In this document: in pieces, positions 14,098 to 24,200 of the stretch
Position numbering within the stretch: the first letter of the stretch is position 1
Layout: the number at the start of each line of letters is the position of its first letter
Origin: Candidatus Cryptobacteroides intestinigallinarum
GTDB taxonomy: Bacteria > Bacteroidota > Bacteroidia > Bacteroidales > UBA932
Reading direction: 5' to 3'
DNA: 35,386 nt
NCBI GenBank assembly: GCA_017694785.1
Contig: JADIMK010000030.1
Location: 1-35,386 of the forward strand
Made by a program: the position numbers and the translations under genes
The notes under the pieces: model-generated
Told to the model about the DNA's origin: nothing
The model's database searches: none
Seen by the model: the letters and a program-made list of their open reading frames with translations, nothing else

Positions 14098-14234
14098 ATA
14101 GTTTTTCCACAGAATCATTTGATCGCCGAGTCATGATTCAGCCGGATATGCGAGATTTCCGGCTGCCGAGATCGACTGGAGTGGAACAGATATTGCGGTC
14201 TGCCATGCAAAACAGTCCGTGAACACCGGGCAGC

Positions 14235-14443
14235 ACATTGAACACTGAAAAGTACATTGAACACTGAAAAGTACATTGAACACCGGGCAGCACATTGAAC
14301 ACTGAAAAGCACATTGAACACTGAAAAGTACATTGAACACTGAAAAGTACATTGAACACTGAAAAGTACATTGAACACCGAAAAGTACATTGAACACCGA
14401 AAAGTACATTGAACACCGAAAAGTACATTGAACATCAGACAGC
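14235..14443. repeat. 19-bp tandem repeat (11 full copies)
   Basis: Eleven 19-bp units of ACATTGAACACTGAAAAGT with a few variants (CACC for CACT, GGGCAGC tails), plus partial copies at both ends. The array stops 33 bases before the flavodoxin start codon. There are no unique spacers, so it is not a CRISPR array. Confidence 0.95.
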
Positions 14444-14476
14444 ACATTGTTCAGACATCAAAAGGACTTGGATACT

Positions 14477-15022
14477 ATGGAATCAGAAAAGAAAAGCCTT
14501 GTGGCATTCTTTTCACGCACAGGTGAAAATTATGCAGTCGGAAATGTCTCCGAGGGCAATACAGAAATTTTGGCAGGAATAATTGCAGACGAAACCGGAT
14601 CTGACGTGTTCCGTATAGAGACAGAGATGCCCTATCCTGAACAGTATGACATGTGCGTAAAGGTCAGCATACAGGAGAAACGGTCAGATGCCAGGCCGGC
14701 CATAAAGGGAGACATCCGCATCGAAGATTACGATATGATATATTTAGGCTACCCGAACTGGTGCGGAGACATGCCTATGGCGGTCTATACCTTCATCAGC
14801 AGTCACATCTGGAACGGAAAGAAGATAGCTCCGTTCTGCACCAATGAAGGCAGCGGACTTTCCGGTACGGAAGAGCGCATCAGATCTTCATGCCCAGGAG
14901 CGACGGTCCTCAAAGGGCTGTCCGTAAGAGGAACTGCTGCTCAGCAGGAAAAGGATAAAGTCCGGTTTGATGTAAAGGCATGGCTGAAGACCCTTGGCAT
15001 TGGCCTCAGCGGCCATTTATAG
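14477..15022 (+). CDS. Flavodoxin-like protein (flavodoxin_4 type)
   Basis: From the ATG at 14477 the product has 181 residues. It starts with SLVAFFSRTGENYAVG, the FMN phosphate-binding loop, has YDMIYLGYPNWCGDMPMAVY in the middle (flavin-contacting loop), and IAPFCTNEGSGLSGTEERI after it, a layout typical of Bacteroidota flavodoxin_4 proteins. An upstream TTG start would run into the 19-bp array and is rejected. It probably works as a cytoplasmic FMN electron carrier or quinone-type reductase; partner unknown. It ends 64 bases before the HTCS gene, which has its own promoter, so the two need not be linked in function. Confidence 0.85.
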   Translation: MESEKKSLVAFFSRTGENYAVGNVSEGNTEILAGIIADETGSDVFRIETEMPYPEQYDMCVKVSIQEKRSDARPAIKGDIRIEDYDMIYLGYPNWCGDMPMAVYTFISSHIWNGKKIAPFCTNEGSGLSGTEERIRSSCPGATVLKGLSVRGTAAQQEKDKVRFDVKAWLKTLGIGLSGHL

Positions 15023-15047
15023 CTCCCGCTCGGCAAAGCCAAATAAA

Positions 15048-15080
15048 TTTGTCTTTGCTCTCGCTTATTCACTATATTTG
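15048..15080 (+). promoter_or_regulatory. Promoter of the HTCS gene
   Basis: TTTG (15048-15051) and TATATTTG (15073-15080) are separated by 21 bases. The -7 element ends 6 bases before the ATG at 15087, so the transcript would have almost no leader. Confidence 0.75.
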
Positions 15081-15086
15081 TCCCAT

Positions 15087-18000
15087 ATGAGAAGACTGGT
15101 CATAATCATCTGCATTATTGCCGGAGTGTGCTTTCCGGCGCATATCCAGGCCGGTGAGAGGCTCTACCTGGAGCAGATCTCAGTATCTGAAAACCTGCCT
15201 CACACGGATGTAAATGCTATTGTTGAAGACGATGAGGGCTTCATCTGGTTCGCTACTTTCGCCGGGCTGTGCAGATATGACGGGACAGGAATGCAGGTCT
15301 ACAATGTCACCAATTCATTGCTCAGGAGCTCCAGGATCAAATCCCTCTATCTTGAAAAGGACGGGATGCTCTACATAGGGACAGAGACCGGAGGGCTTAC
15401 TCTTTTTGACACAAAGCAGGATCGGTTCGTGACCACACTGCCCGTGCCGATGAACAATATCAACGGGATATTCGGTCATGAAGGCAAGATCTGCCTGTGC
15501 ACAGACGCCGGAGTCACCTCACTTGAGATAAGCGACGGCCAGTACAACATGGATTCACACAGGATAAGCAGAGGTGTCATGGGAGGATGCAGCATACCAG
15601 GGAAAGGAATGGTGCTTTGTTCTCCTTCGGGGCTGTACTTCTATGAAGACGGGGCTGACGGGATGGGTACTTCTGCCATACGGACTGTCATGACTGGCTC
15701 CCACTGCATGTCATGCGTATACCTTGCAGACAAGGATATGCTCATGGTAGCAGGCTATGACGGCTGTCATACGGTCGACTGCCGGACATGGCAGGTACAA
15801 AGGATCAATACTACAGAGACAATCTCACTATATGAAGCTCCGGACGGCAACATCTGGGCCGGTACGAGAAAAGAAGGGATAATCTGTTTCGGACGCGACC
15901 TGAGCGTAAGATACAGGTATGGTCCATATGAAGAATACGGATCCAACAGCTGTGACATAACTTCATTTTTCATGGACAGCTCTTCGGTGCTCTGGATAGG
16001 GACCATCGGCAACGGCTGCTACAAGAAAATAAGCCATACGGACGACTTCCACCTGTATTCGATATATGACGGACTCCAGAAGGACCACATAGTCTGCATG
16101 TACACAGACAGTTCCGACAGGCTATGGATCTCAGCCAGGGACGGAAGCCTATATGTGATGGAAGGCAAGCGTATAACAAGAGTTGACCAGAGAAGTCTGT
16201 CCGGATTCGAAAACATGCCTATATCCTTCATATATGAAGACGTGAACGGGGCCTTGTGGATAGGAGCCTGGACCCATGGGATAAAGGTCATAAGCAAGAA
16301 TGATATAGGAGCTGCTGCAGCCGGCAGACGATTCAGTTTCAGACACTTTGCCCTGACACCGCTTCTGAATGCAGCAAGTGTATATACAGCAGATCCGGAT
16401 GCTTCCGGGAACATCTGGCTCAGCACAAACTACGGAGTCTTCCGTTATGCTCCCGGAAAAGAGCCTGGCCAGAGCATTGACTGCAAATGGTACAATGGCA
16501 ACTGGACCAATTTCAGCAGCAGCCCTTCGGATACATGTTCGCTGTCCGACAATTTCTGTACAGACATACTTGCAGAGAGCAATGGAGGGAAACAGTATGT
16601 ATGGGTCGGATCAAGATTCGGTCTGACGAGATTTATCTGCGACAACAAAGGGAATGTTCTGTCAATCAGAAGGATCAGTCCGTCGCAGGAAGACAGCGGT
16701 CTTTCCGGAGACTATGTATCGGTCATCCATAAGGACAAGAACGGGGACTTCTGGACAGTGACCTTAGGAGGGGGACTCAACAAGCTTATCAATAGCAGGG
16801 ACAGCGCCAGGCTAAGATTCAGGCACTACAACAGCCGCAACGCATCTTTCCACAGCAATGAACTGGAATCACTCCAGGAAGACAGCAGCGGGGTCTTCTG
16901 GATCGGGAGCAGCCGTGGACTTACAAGATTCGACCCTCGGTCCGGGGAAATAAAGACATTCTCAAAGAAAGACGGACTGCAGAGCGATGTATTCAAGATC
17001 TGGGCTTCGGGAAAATTCAGTGACGGCCGCATGGTATTCGGAGGCCCGGAAGGATTCAATATCTTCGACCCGACAGGTATCAGCAGAAATACCATTCCAC
17101 CTAAGACTGTAGTCACCGGACTTGACATCAACGGACATGAAATCTTTCCTGGCGATACTTTACGAGGGAAAGTGATATTGGAAAAGCCGCTGCGCCACCT
17201 GACAGGGATCATGCTTCCGTATGACTGCAACAGCCTCACATTCAGATTTGCTGCCCTGCACTACGAACACCCGGAAATGAACAGGTACAGATTCATGCTT
17301 GAGGGGGTGGACAACGTATGGAGATATACAGGCCAAAGGGATAATTCAGCCACATACCTCAACCTGAAGCCAGGCAGATACACCTTCTGCGTGTTCGGCT
17401 CCAACAGCGACGGGATATGGAGTACTGACCCGGCAAGGCTGGCCGTGACGATAAGGCCACCGCTCTGGCGGAGTGCGGCCGCCTACATTCTCTACTGCAT
17501 AGTATTCATCTTCATCGTCTACCTTGTCAGGACGGCACTTGTCCGGCGCAACCGGCAGCATTATCAGCTCGAGATGGAGCACAAGCTCAGACTTGAGGAA
17601 GAGCAGCGCAACGAAAACGAGCTCAAGTTCCATACGGATTTCCTGCATGAGATCAAGACACCGCTCACTCTCATCACGGCACCGGTCAATGAGCTGCTGG
17701 ACAGCACAAATCTTGGAAAGACAACCAGAGACAGGCTGCAGCTGGTCAAAAGGAGCACGATGATCCTGCAGAGACTTCTCGACAGGGTGACGGACCTGAG
17801 GAAATATGACAACGGACATATACATCTCCATGTAGTGGAAGTTGACTTCTGCCGTTTCGTGGAGGAGACAGTGATGCTTTTCGTGCCTTACATGAAGAGC
17901 AAGGGGATTTCATTCTCCTTTGAAAAGCCAGACTCCCCTGTCATGGTATATATTGACAAGGCGGAGATGGAGAAAGTGGTCATGAACCTCATGTCCAACG

Positions 18001-19190
18001 CCATCAGATACTCTCCGGAAAAAGGAGGCGGGACGATAAAGGCAACGATAGCAACAGATGATTCTGCTGGATATCCAGGGGTAATGCTTTCAGTCAGCAA
18101 TACAGGCATCGGCATCCTTCCTGAAGATCTCACCAGGATATTCGAGCGCTTCAGGCAGGGAACGAACAACAATGCACACAAAGGAATGGGAATAGGACTT
18201 GCCATCTCTAAGCATGTAGTATCTCTGCACGGAGGAGAAATATATGCCGAGTCTGTACCTGGGAAAGAGACAGTCTTCCACGTGAGGCTTCGACTTGGCG
18301 ACAGTCATTTCAGCGAAGATGTCATAGACAGGGCATACAGCAACAGTGATGACGTATCAAACTATGACAAGCTGCCGGAAACGGCATATGACCTTGCCGC
18401 AAGATACGCCGGGACAGGAGAAAAGACTTATACGGTACTGATCGCTGACGACAGTCCGGAACTCAGGAACTACCTGCAGCAGCTTCTTTCGATGCATTAC
18501 AATGTGATTTGCGCATCAGACGGAAGAGAAGGATACGAGAAAGCGATAGCTGACCAGCCTGACATAATCATCTCCGATGTGGTCATGCCAGAAATGGACG
18601 GGATGGAACTCTGCCAGCGCATCAAGGGCAATCCGGACACATCGCACATACCTGTCATCCTTCTCTCCGCAAGGAATCTGCCTGTAGACAAGATCGAAGG
18701 CTTCGAGGCACTCGCGGATGAATACATGACCAAGCCGTTCCAGTCCGAAGTCCTTCTTTCCAGGATAGACAACCTTATCCGGCAGAGGGAAAGCATGCGC
18801 GAAGCATTCAGAAAGAACATTCTGCTGGAGCCGTCTGCAGTAACCGGCACGACTTCTGACGAAAGGTTCGTCAAGACAGTGATATCGGCCATAGAAGAGC
18901 ACATGCCCGAGCCCGAATTCGGCATCGACGAACTTTGCAAGGAAATCGGGATATCGAGGCCGACACTTTACCGCAGGATCAAGTCTCTGACAGGCATGTC
19001 AGCAATCAGATTCCTCCGGAGCATCAGGCTCAAGAGGGCTGCGCAGCTGCTTGACTCCGATGACGGGCTTCCAGTATCTTCAGTAATGTATCAGACGGGA
19101 TTCAGCAACATGTCTTATTTCTCAAGGATTTTCTTCGAGGAATTCCACATCCTGCCGAAAGACTATCATGACAGGGAGGACAAGATATAG
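15087..19190 (+). CDS. Hybrid two-component system regulator (HTCS) of the PUL
   Basis: The 1367-residue product combines sensor, kinase, receiver and DNA-binding parts. After a signal peptide come many Reg_prop beta-propeller repeats (such as GFIWFATFAGLCRYDG, VLWIGTIGNGCYK, ALWIGAWTHGIKVI), a Y_Y_Y domain at about 733-778, and one membrane helix at about 793-815. The kinase has His854 in FLHEIKTPLTL, an N box MNLMSNAIRYSPEKGG, and G boxes SNTGIGI and GMGIGLAISKHVV. The receiver has Asp1121/1122, phospho-acceptor Asp1164 (ISDVVMPEMDG) and Lys1216. An AraC helix-turn-helix follows (about 1278-1365). Periplasmic glycan binding should switch on the two operons downstream. The ATG at 15087 is preferred because it directly precedes a signal peptide and follows the promoter. 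Confidence 0.95.
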   Translation: MRRLVIIICIIAGVCFPAHIQAGERLYLEQISVSENLPHTDVNAIVEDDEGFIWFATFAGLCRYDGTGMQVYNVTNSLLRSSRIKSLYLEKDGMLYIGTETGGLTLFDTKQDRFVTTLPVPMNNINGIFGHEGKICLCTDAGVTSLEISDGQYNMDSHRISRGVMGGCSIPGKGMVLCSPSGLYFYEDGADGMGTSAIRTVMTGSHCMSCVYLADKDMLMVAGYDGCHTVDCRTWQVQRINTTETISLYEAPDGNIWAGTRKEGIICFGRDLSVRYRYGPYEEYGSNSCDITSFFMDSSSVLWIGTIGNGCYKKISHTDDFHLYSIYDGLQKDHIVCMYTDSSDRLWISARDGSLYVMEGKRITRVDQRSLSGFENMPISFIYEDVNGALWIGAWTHGIKVISKNDIGAAAAGRRFSFRHFALTPLLNAASVYTADPDASGNIWLSTNYGVFRYAPGKEPGQSIDCKWYNGNWTNFSSSPSDTCSLSDNFCTDILAESNGGKQYVWVGSRFGLTRFICDNKGNVLSIRRISPSQEDSGLSGDYVSVIHKDKNGDFWTVTLGGGLNKLINSRDSARLRFRHYNSRNASFHSNELESLQEDSSGVFWIGSSRGLTRFDPRSGEIKTFSKKDGLQSDVFKIWASGKFSDGRMVFGGPEGFNIFDPTGISRNTIPPKTVVTGLDINGHEIFPGDTLRGKVILEKPLRHLTGIMLPYDCNSLTFRFAALHYEHPEMNRYRFMLEGVDNVWRYTGQRDNSATYLNLKPGRYTFCVFGSNSDGIWSTDPARLAVTIRPPLWRSAAAYILYCIVFIFIVYLVRTALVRRNRQHYQLEMEHKLRLEEEQRNENELKFHTDFLHEIKTPLTLITAPVNELLDSTNLGKTTRDRLQLVKRSTMILQRLLDRVTDLRKYDNGHIHLHVVEVDFCRFVEETVMLFVPYMKSKGISFSFEKPDSPVMVYIDKAEMEKVVMNLMSNAIRYSPEKGGGTIKATIATDDSAGYPGVMLSVSNTGIGILPEDLTRIFERFRQGTNNNAHKGMGIGLAISKHVVSLHGGEIYAESVPGKETVFHVRLRLGDSHFSEDVIDRAYSNSDDVSNYDKLPETAYDLAARYAGTGEKTYTVLIADDSPELRNYLQQLLSMHYNVICASDGREGYEKAIADQPDIIISDVVMPEMDGMELCQRIKGNPDTSHIPVILLSARNLPVDKIEGFEALADEYMTKPFQSEVLLSRIDNLIRQRESMREAFRKNILLEPSAVTGTTSDERFVKTVISAIEEHMPEPEFGIDELCKEIGISRPTLYRRIKSLTGMSAIRFLRSIRLKRAAQLLDSDDGLPVSSVMYQTGFSNMSYFSRIFFEEFHILPKDYHDREDKI

Positions 19191-19213
19191 CTGTCCAGGG
19201 TCTGCAATAGGTA

Positions 19214-19249
19214 TTTTTTCACGATTCTGCAAAAATTTGAACGATTTGT
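19214..19249 (+). promoter_or_regulatory. HTCS operator-like motif 1
   Basis: This 36-bp segment (T6 run, then A5, then TGAACGATTTGT) is identical to 25957-25992 at 27 of 36 positions. It lies 26 bases upstream of the -7 element of operon 1. The match of motif and spacing at both PUL operons suggests binding of the HTCS; that is inference. Confidence 0.65.
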
Positions 19250-19275
19250 GACGGCATGGGAACGATGCCGGTGAC

Positions 19276-19283
19276 TATATTTG
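19276..19283 (+). promoter_or_regulatory. -7 element of PUL operon 1
   Basis: TATATTTG matches the Bacteroidota -7 consensus. There is no TTTG at the -33 position, as expected for an activator-dependent promoter. Transcription would begin near 19289, 26 bases before the GH110 ATG. Confidence 0.7.
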
Positions 19284-19314
19284 TCATAACCACATACCAC
19301 AGCACTGGGACAAA

Positions 19315-21192
19315 ATGAACAAGACGAAATCAATCCTGAAGTCCATGACTGCACTTGCAGCCATGATTCTCCTGATGCACACAGCATCCTGCAGCCGGAA
19401 TGCTGTAGTTGAAATAAACGCCGACCCGGCAATCAAGGACTATACTCCGATTCTGAGGGAGGCTCTGGAATCCAATCCACGGGGGAATGTCACCATTAGA
19501 TTCTCTTCCGGGACATTCTGCTTCTATCCCGAGAAGGCTACAGGAGAATATCTGACAGTATCCAACAATGACAACGGCATGAAGAAAGTCATCTTCAGCA
19601 TAAGGGACATGAAGAATGTCTCGATTGAAGGTGATTCCACAGACTTCATCTTCTACGGGGCTGTAATCCCGTTTTCCGTTGCCGGCAGCCGGAATGTACG
19701 CCTGAGCGGATTCTCGATAGACTATGACTCCCCTTTCACTCTTGAAGGTACAGTAGTCGAGACTGACCCTGCCGCAAGGACATTCACGCTGAGGATAGAC
19801 CCGGCGAACAGGTACCGCATACTGGACGGGCAGTTCCGGTTCCTCGGATATGACTGGGAATCAAGGCTCGGAGAAAATATAGTGTTCGACCCTCAGACAA
19901 AGTCGCCATACTACAATTCGGCCGCATACCAGCACTGGTCCCTGCATCAGTTCTCCGCTGAAGAGACCGGAGAAAGGACAGTAAGGTTCGGCAACGTATA
20001 TGCTCGGGAACTTCCTCCGGTGGGAAGTGTCTGGGTCGACAAGGGCATGCATCCGCAGGAGAGATACTGCTCTGCGATAGTCCTGAGCGACAGCCGTGAC
20101 ATAACAGTCGAGAATGTCCACATATACCATAGCGGCGCAATGGCTCTCATCGCACAGTATTGTGAGAATGTGACCGTCCGCGGATACAGCACGGCAAGAC
20201 GGGAAGGTTCTTCCCGCATGGTGACAGCTTCGGCTGACGCGACGCATTTCGTGGACTGCAAGGGTATGGTACTGATCGAGGACTGCTGCTTTGAAAGCAT
20301 GCTGGACGATGCAGTCAACATCCATGGTACCTATATGCAGGTCAGGGAATTCATCTCGGACAACGAATTTGCAGCTTCTTTCGGACACAGGCAGCAGCAA
20401 GGCAACAGGTTTGCCGAAAAAGGCAGCACAATCCGTTTTGTGGACAAGGCGACAATGAGACCGGTCGGGACAGGCAAGGTGCTCTCGGTCCGCAGGGTCA
20501 ACGAGAACTGGTATATCATACGTACGGATTTCCCTCTTGCTTCACTTTCTGATCCGGAGCACTATGCTGTAGAGAACATCTCAAGAGGTGCATCCGCCAT
20601 CATCAGGAACTGCACCGTCCGCTACAACAGGGCGAGGAGCATCCTTCTGTCAACCCCAGGGAAGGTCCTGGTGGAGAACTGCGACTTTGCTTCCATGATG
20701 GCCGGCATCGTGATATGCGGAGACGCGAACTACTGGTATGAATCGGGCAATACTAATGACATCGCCATCAGAAACAACAGGTTCCGTGACCTTGCCACAG
20801 GAGGCCATTCTCCACAGGCGATACTGCAGATAGACCCGATGATAAGCAAGGAAGGCCGGTCTGATGATTTCTTCTACCACAGGAAAATATCTTTCGTCGG
20901 CAATACGGTCGAGACATTCGACTCCCAGCTGATCTATGCCCTGAGTGTAGGTGACCTTGAGATCAGGGACAATGTATTCAGGGACACAGGGACATTTCCA
21001 CCTCTTTTCGGAGACCTGGCGGCAATAGACGTGCTGAACTGCGGCAAGGTGACGATACGCGGCAATGACTTCTCTCACTGGAAGAAAGACGCATACATAA
21101 GTGTCCATGACTGCCTTGAGACAGACATTGATGCCGACGGGCTGGAGATAACCGACAAGCCGAACCCGTATTTCTACGGGAATGCCGAGTAA
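19315..21192 (+). CDS. GH110 family alpha-1,3-galactosidase lipoprotein (operon 1)
   Basis: The 625-residue product resembles the GlaA/GlaB exo-alpha-1,3-galactosidases of Bacteroides (GH110), with similar length (about 600). A signal peptide ends at Cys26 (TASC), so it is probably a lipoprotein, on the periplasmic side or at the surface. Right-handed beta-helix repeats are seen throughout: NVRLSGFSIDYDSPF, DITVENVHIYHSGAMALIAQ, NVTVRGYSTARREGSSRMVT, ASADATHFVDCKGM, FESMLDDAVNIHGTY (Asp331/Asp332), and NCTVRYNRARSILLSTPG. The Asp pair is shared with the paralogue at 33338-35197 and probably belongs to the active site. GH110 enzymes release terminal alpha-1,3-linked galactose, as in blood-group B or linear Gal-alpha-1,3-Gal. 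It heads operon 1, behind the HTCS and an operator-like motif. Confidence 0.88.
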   Translation: MNKTKSILKSMTALAAMILLMHTASCSRNAVVEINADPAIKDYTPILREALESNPRGNVTIRFSSGTFCFYPEKATGEYLTVSNNDNGMKKVIFSIRDMKNVSIEGDSTDFIFYGAVIPFSVAGSRNVRLSGFSIDYDSPFTLEGTVVETDPAARTFTLRIDPANRYRILDGQFRFLGYDWESRLGENIVFDPQTKSPYYNSAAYQHWSLHQFSAEETGERTVRFGNVYARELPPVGSVWVDKGMHPQERYCSAIVLSDSRDITVENVHIYHSGAMALIAQYCENVTVRGYSTARREGSSRMVTASADATHFVDCKGMVLIEDCCFESMLDDAVNIHGTYMQVREFISDNEFAASFGHRQQQGNRFAEKGSTIRFVDKATMRPVGTGKVLSVRRVNENWYIIRTDFPLASLSDPEHYAVENISRGASAIIRNCTVRYNRARSILLSTPGKVLVENCDFASMMAGIVICGDANYWYESGNTNDIAIRNNRFRDLATGGHSPQAILQIDPMISKEGRSDDFFYHRKISFVGNTVETFDSQLIYALSVGDLEIRDNVFRDTGTFPPLFGDLAAIDVLNCGKVTIRGNDFSHWKKDAYISVHDCLETDIDADGLEITDKPNPYFYGNAE

Positions 21193-21209
21193 GGCCAAGA
21201 CAATTTACC

Positions 21210-24200
21210 ATGACAGATTACAATAACAAGAATAACAGATCCATGATAACACTAGAAAGACATACCCTGGCCGGTCTCGCTGCACCGGTCTTCGCTTCAA
21301 TGATCATTGCCGGGTGTTCAGCTGCTCCGGCAGACATCCCGAGAGCAGAAGGCTCAGACGAGATGAAGGCCGCCATCGCAGCATACGTTGAAGAAGCGGC
21401 ACAGAAAGACATAGATATCAACTCCATCATGGTGATCCAGGACGGGAAGGTGACAGCTGAGGCATACGTCAACGGATGGACAGCTGATGACCCGCACCAG
21501 ATGTGGTCTACCAGCAAGTCCTTCACCTCATTTGCCGTAGGATTTGCCATAAAGGAAGGAAAGCTGTCACTTGACGACAAGATGGCTGACATTTTCCCGC
21601 AGGAAGCAAAGGCTGTCCTCGACACGCTCAGCAATGAAGAATTCAAGGCCAACCTTCTTGATGCAGACATCAGGGATTATCTGGTGATGGCATGCGGACA
21701 GAAGAGAGACGCCACTTACGTGCTCGGTGAGAGATATGCAGCAGAGGGTCTCCAGGGAATCGACAGCCTTGACTCTTTCCTGAGGCAGCACGGAAAGAAT
21801 CTCATAGAGGAATTCTTCACTGTGCCGTTTGAAGAAAAGCCAGGGACATACAACTGCTACAACAGCCTGGCTACATACATGCTTTCAGCTGCTGTCCAGA
21901 AAGTCACAGGTGAAAAGATAGTGGACTATCTCTATCCGAGGCTTTTCAGACCTCTCGGTATGGAAAAGCCGCTCTGGGATGAAGTCCAGGGCATAAACTG
22001 CGGAGGCTGGGGGCTATGGCTCAAGCCTGAAGACATGGCCAGGACAGGACTGATGATGCTGGACAAAGGCAAATATGACGGGCGGCAGACGGTACCGGCA
22101 GACTATCTTGCAGAAGCATCTGAAAGCTACTTCTCATGGGATCTGCCGGACGGCAGCCGGACCATGGAAGACAGATACCGCTCCACAGGCTACGGATACC
22201 AGATATGGCAGAACCCGGATGCCTTCTACACCGCCGGTATGTGGGGACAGTTCATATACGTGTTCCCGAGACTTAATGCCGTTGTAGTGGCCACAGCCGA
22301 GGTAAAGGATGACGACAGCAAGGAATCGGCCCTGATATGGAAGCACATTGTGCCTGTGCTGAGGAAAGACGGCAATACAGTTCCGGCTGGGGAAAAGACC
22401 AGATGGACAATAGAAGGAGACCATGCCATAGCATGGAATGTAGAATCCGGCGATCCGGAGCATTACGACCATATAGAGATGAGCGGAGAAAGGATCTCTG
22501 TGATATACGAATACGGAGTCGATCCGTGCGGAGCCTTCACCCTCAGAAGGAATGTCATCTGGCCGCTGCTCAGGAAATACCCGAATGACACTTACGGACA
22601 TACCTCAATGCAGTTCTGCCAGGATTTCCTCGACGGAGCGACTGCAGACGGACACAGGATAGTCAAGGGCCAGACAGAGAAGATCATGCTTGACGGCAAG
22701 ATGACAGTCGTGAGCCGGAACGGAAGACTCAGTATAACAAGATGCCTGTTCCCGTCGGTCGGAAAGGCAGCGATATGCGAAGAATATACGATCTGCAACC
22801 TGTCGTCAGACAGTGTATGCGTAAAGATACCTGCCAGAAGGGATGAATATCTGACAGACAAGGCTACAGGAGTCGACGGAGAATACCATCTTATCGCAAG
22901 GACATCACATTCCTCCGACATCATAAAGACACTTGCCCCGTCGGAAACGATGAGCTTCGGAGCTGAAGTCATCGGATACAAGTATCCTGAAATCGAAGAA
23001 TACATTGACATAAGTCTGGAAAAATCCCTCAGGGATGCGTTCGTGTCAGAGGTGTGCGGCAAACTTGTGCTCTCGACACCTGACCCTGTGCTGAACACGA
23101 TGTTTGCCTTCGCCAAAATAAGAGGCTCGGAAAGTCTCTTCAGGACAAAGGGAGGGCTGACCCACAGTCCGGGCGGAGGATATTACTATTCAGCCATCTG
23201 GGCCAATGACCAGGCTGAATACATCTGTCCTTTCTTCCCGTTCCTGGGATATGCGAAAGGCAATGAGGCCGCAATGAACGCTTTCCTGCATTTCGCCACA
23301 TTCATGAACGATGCCTACGAAGCTCTGCCAAGCTCCGTGATCGCTGAATTCACAGATATCTGGAACGGATGCGGTGACAGAGGAGATGCTGCAATGATAG
23401 CCTACGGGGCCGGACGTTTTGCTCTTGCATACGGAGAGCCCGATGCAGCCCAGAGGCTATGGCCTCTGATCAGATGGTGCCTGGAATACTGCCGGCAGCA
23501 CCTCACTGAAGACGGAGTGGTGGCATCCGATACTGACGAACTGGAAAACCGTTTCCCGTCAGGAAAGGCAAATCTCTGTACCTCAAGCCTCTATTATGAC
23601 GCACTCGTCTCCGCATCATATCTTGCAGAAACCCAGGAAGAAAAAGACATGTACAGGGATCAGGCCGGGAAGATGAAAGAAGCCATAGAAAGCTACTTCG
23701 GAGCCGACATGAAAGGCTTCAGGGCATACAGATACTACGACGGCAACGACCTTCTCCGCTCATGGATATGCATACCCCTCACTATGGGCATATATGACCG
23801 CAAGGAAGGGACGGCAGATGCACTCCTTTCCAAATATCTATGGACAGAAAACGGCATACTCACACAGGAAGGGACAGCCGTATTCTGGGACAGGGCTACC
23901 CTCTATGCCCTCAGGGGAATATTCGCCGCAGGAAGGACGGAGGATGCGCTTTCGCATCTGCAGCAGTATTCGACAAGAAGGCTGCTGGGAGAGCATGTCC
24001 CTTATGCGGTAGAGGCATGGCCGGAAAATGACCAGAGGCATCTTTCGGCAGAAAGCGGGCTTTACTGCAGGGTATATACCGAGGGACTGTTCGGGCTGAG
24101 GCCTACAGGCTTCAGAAGCATAGACATCACGCCGCATCTTCCTGAAGGCTGGGAGTCAATGGCACTGAGCGATGTCTATGCATGCAGCGGGACACCTTAC

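Noticed and set aside
14115..14447. Three overlapping minus-strand reading frames rich in FSVFNVLFSVQC-like repeats
   Set aside because: All three frames are open because the 19-bp array has no stop codon in any minus frame; the peptide is only the translated repeat.
14219..14455. Possible CRISPR array
   Set aside because: Units follow each other directly with no unique spacers, and there are no cas genes in the window.
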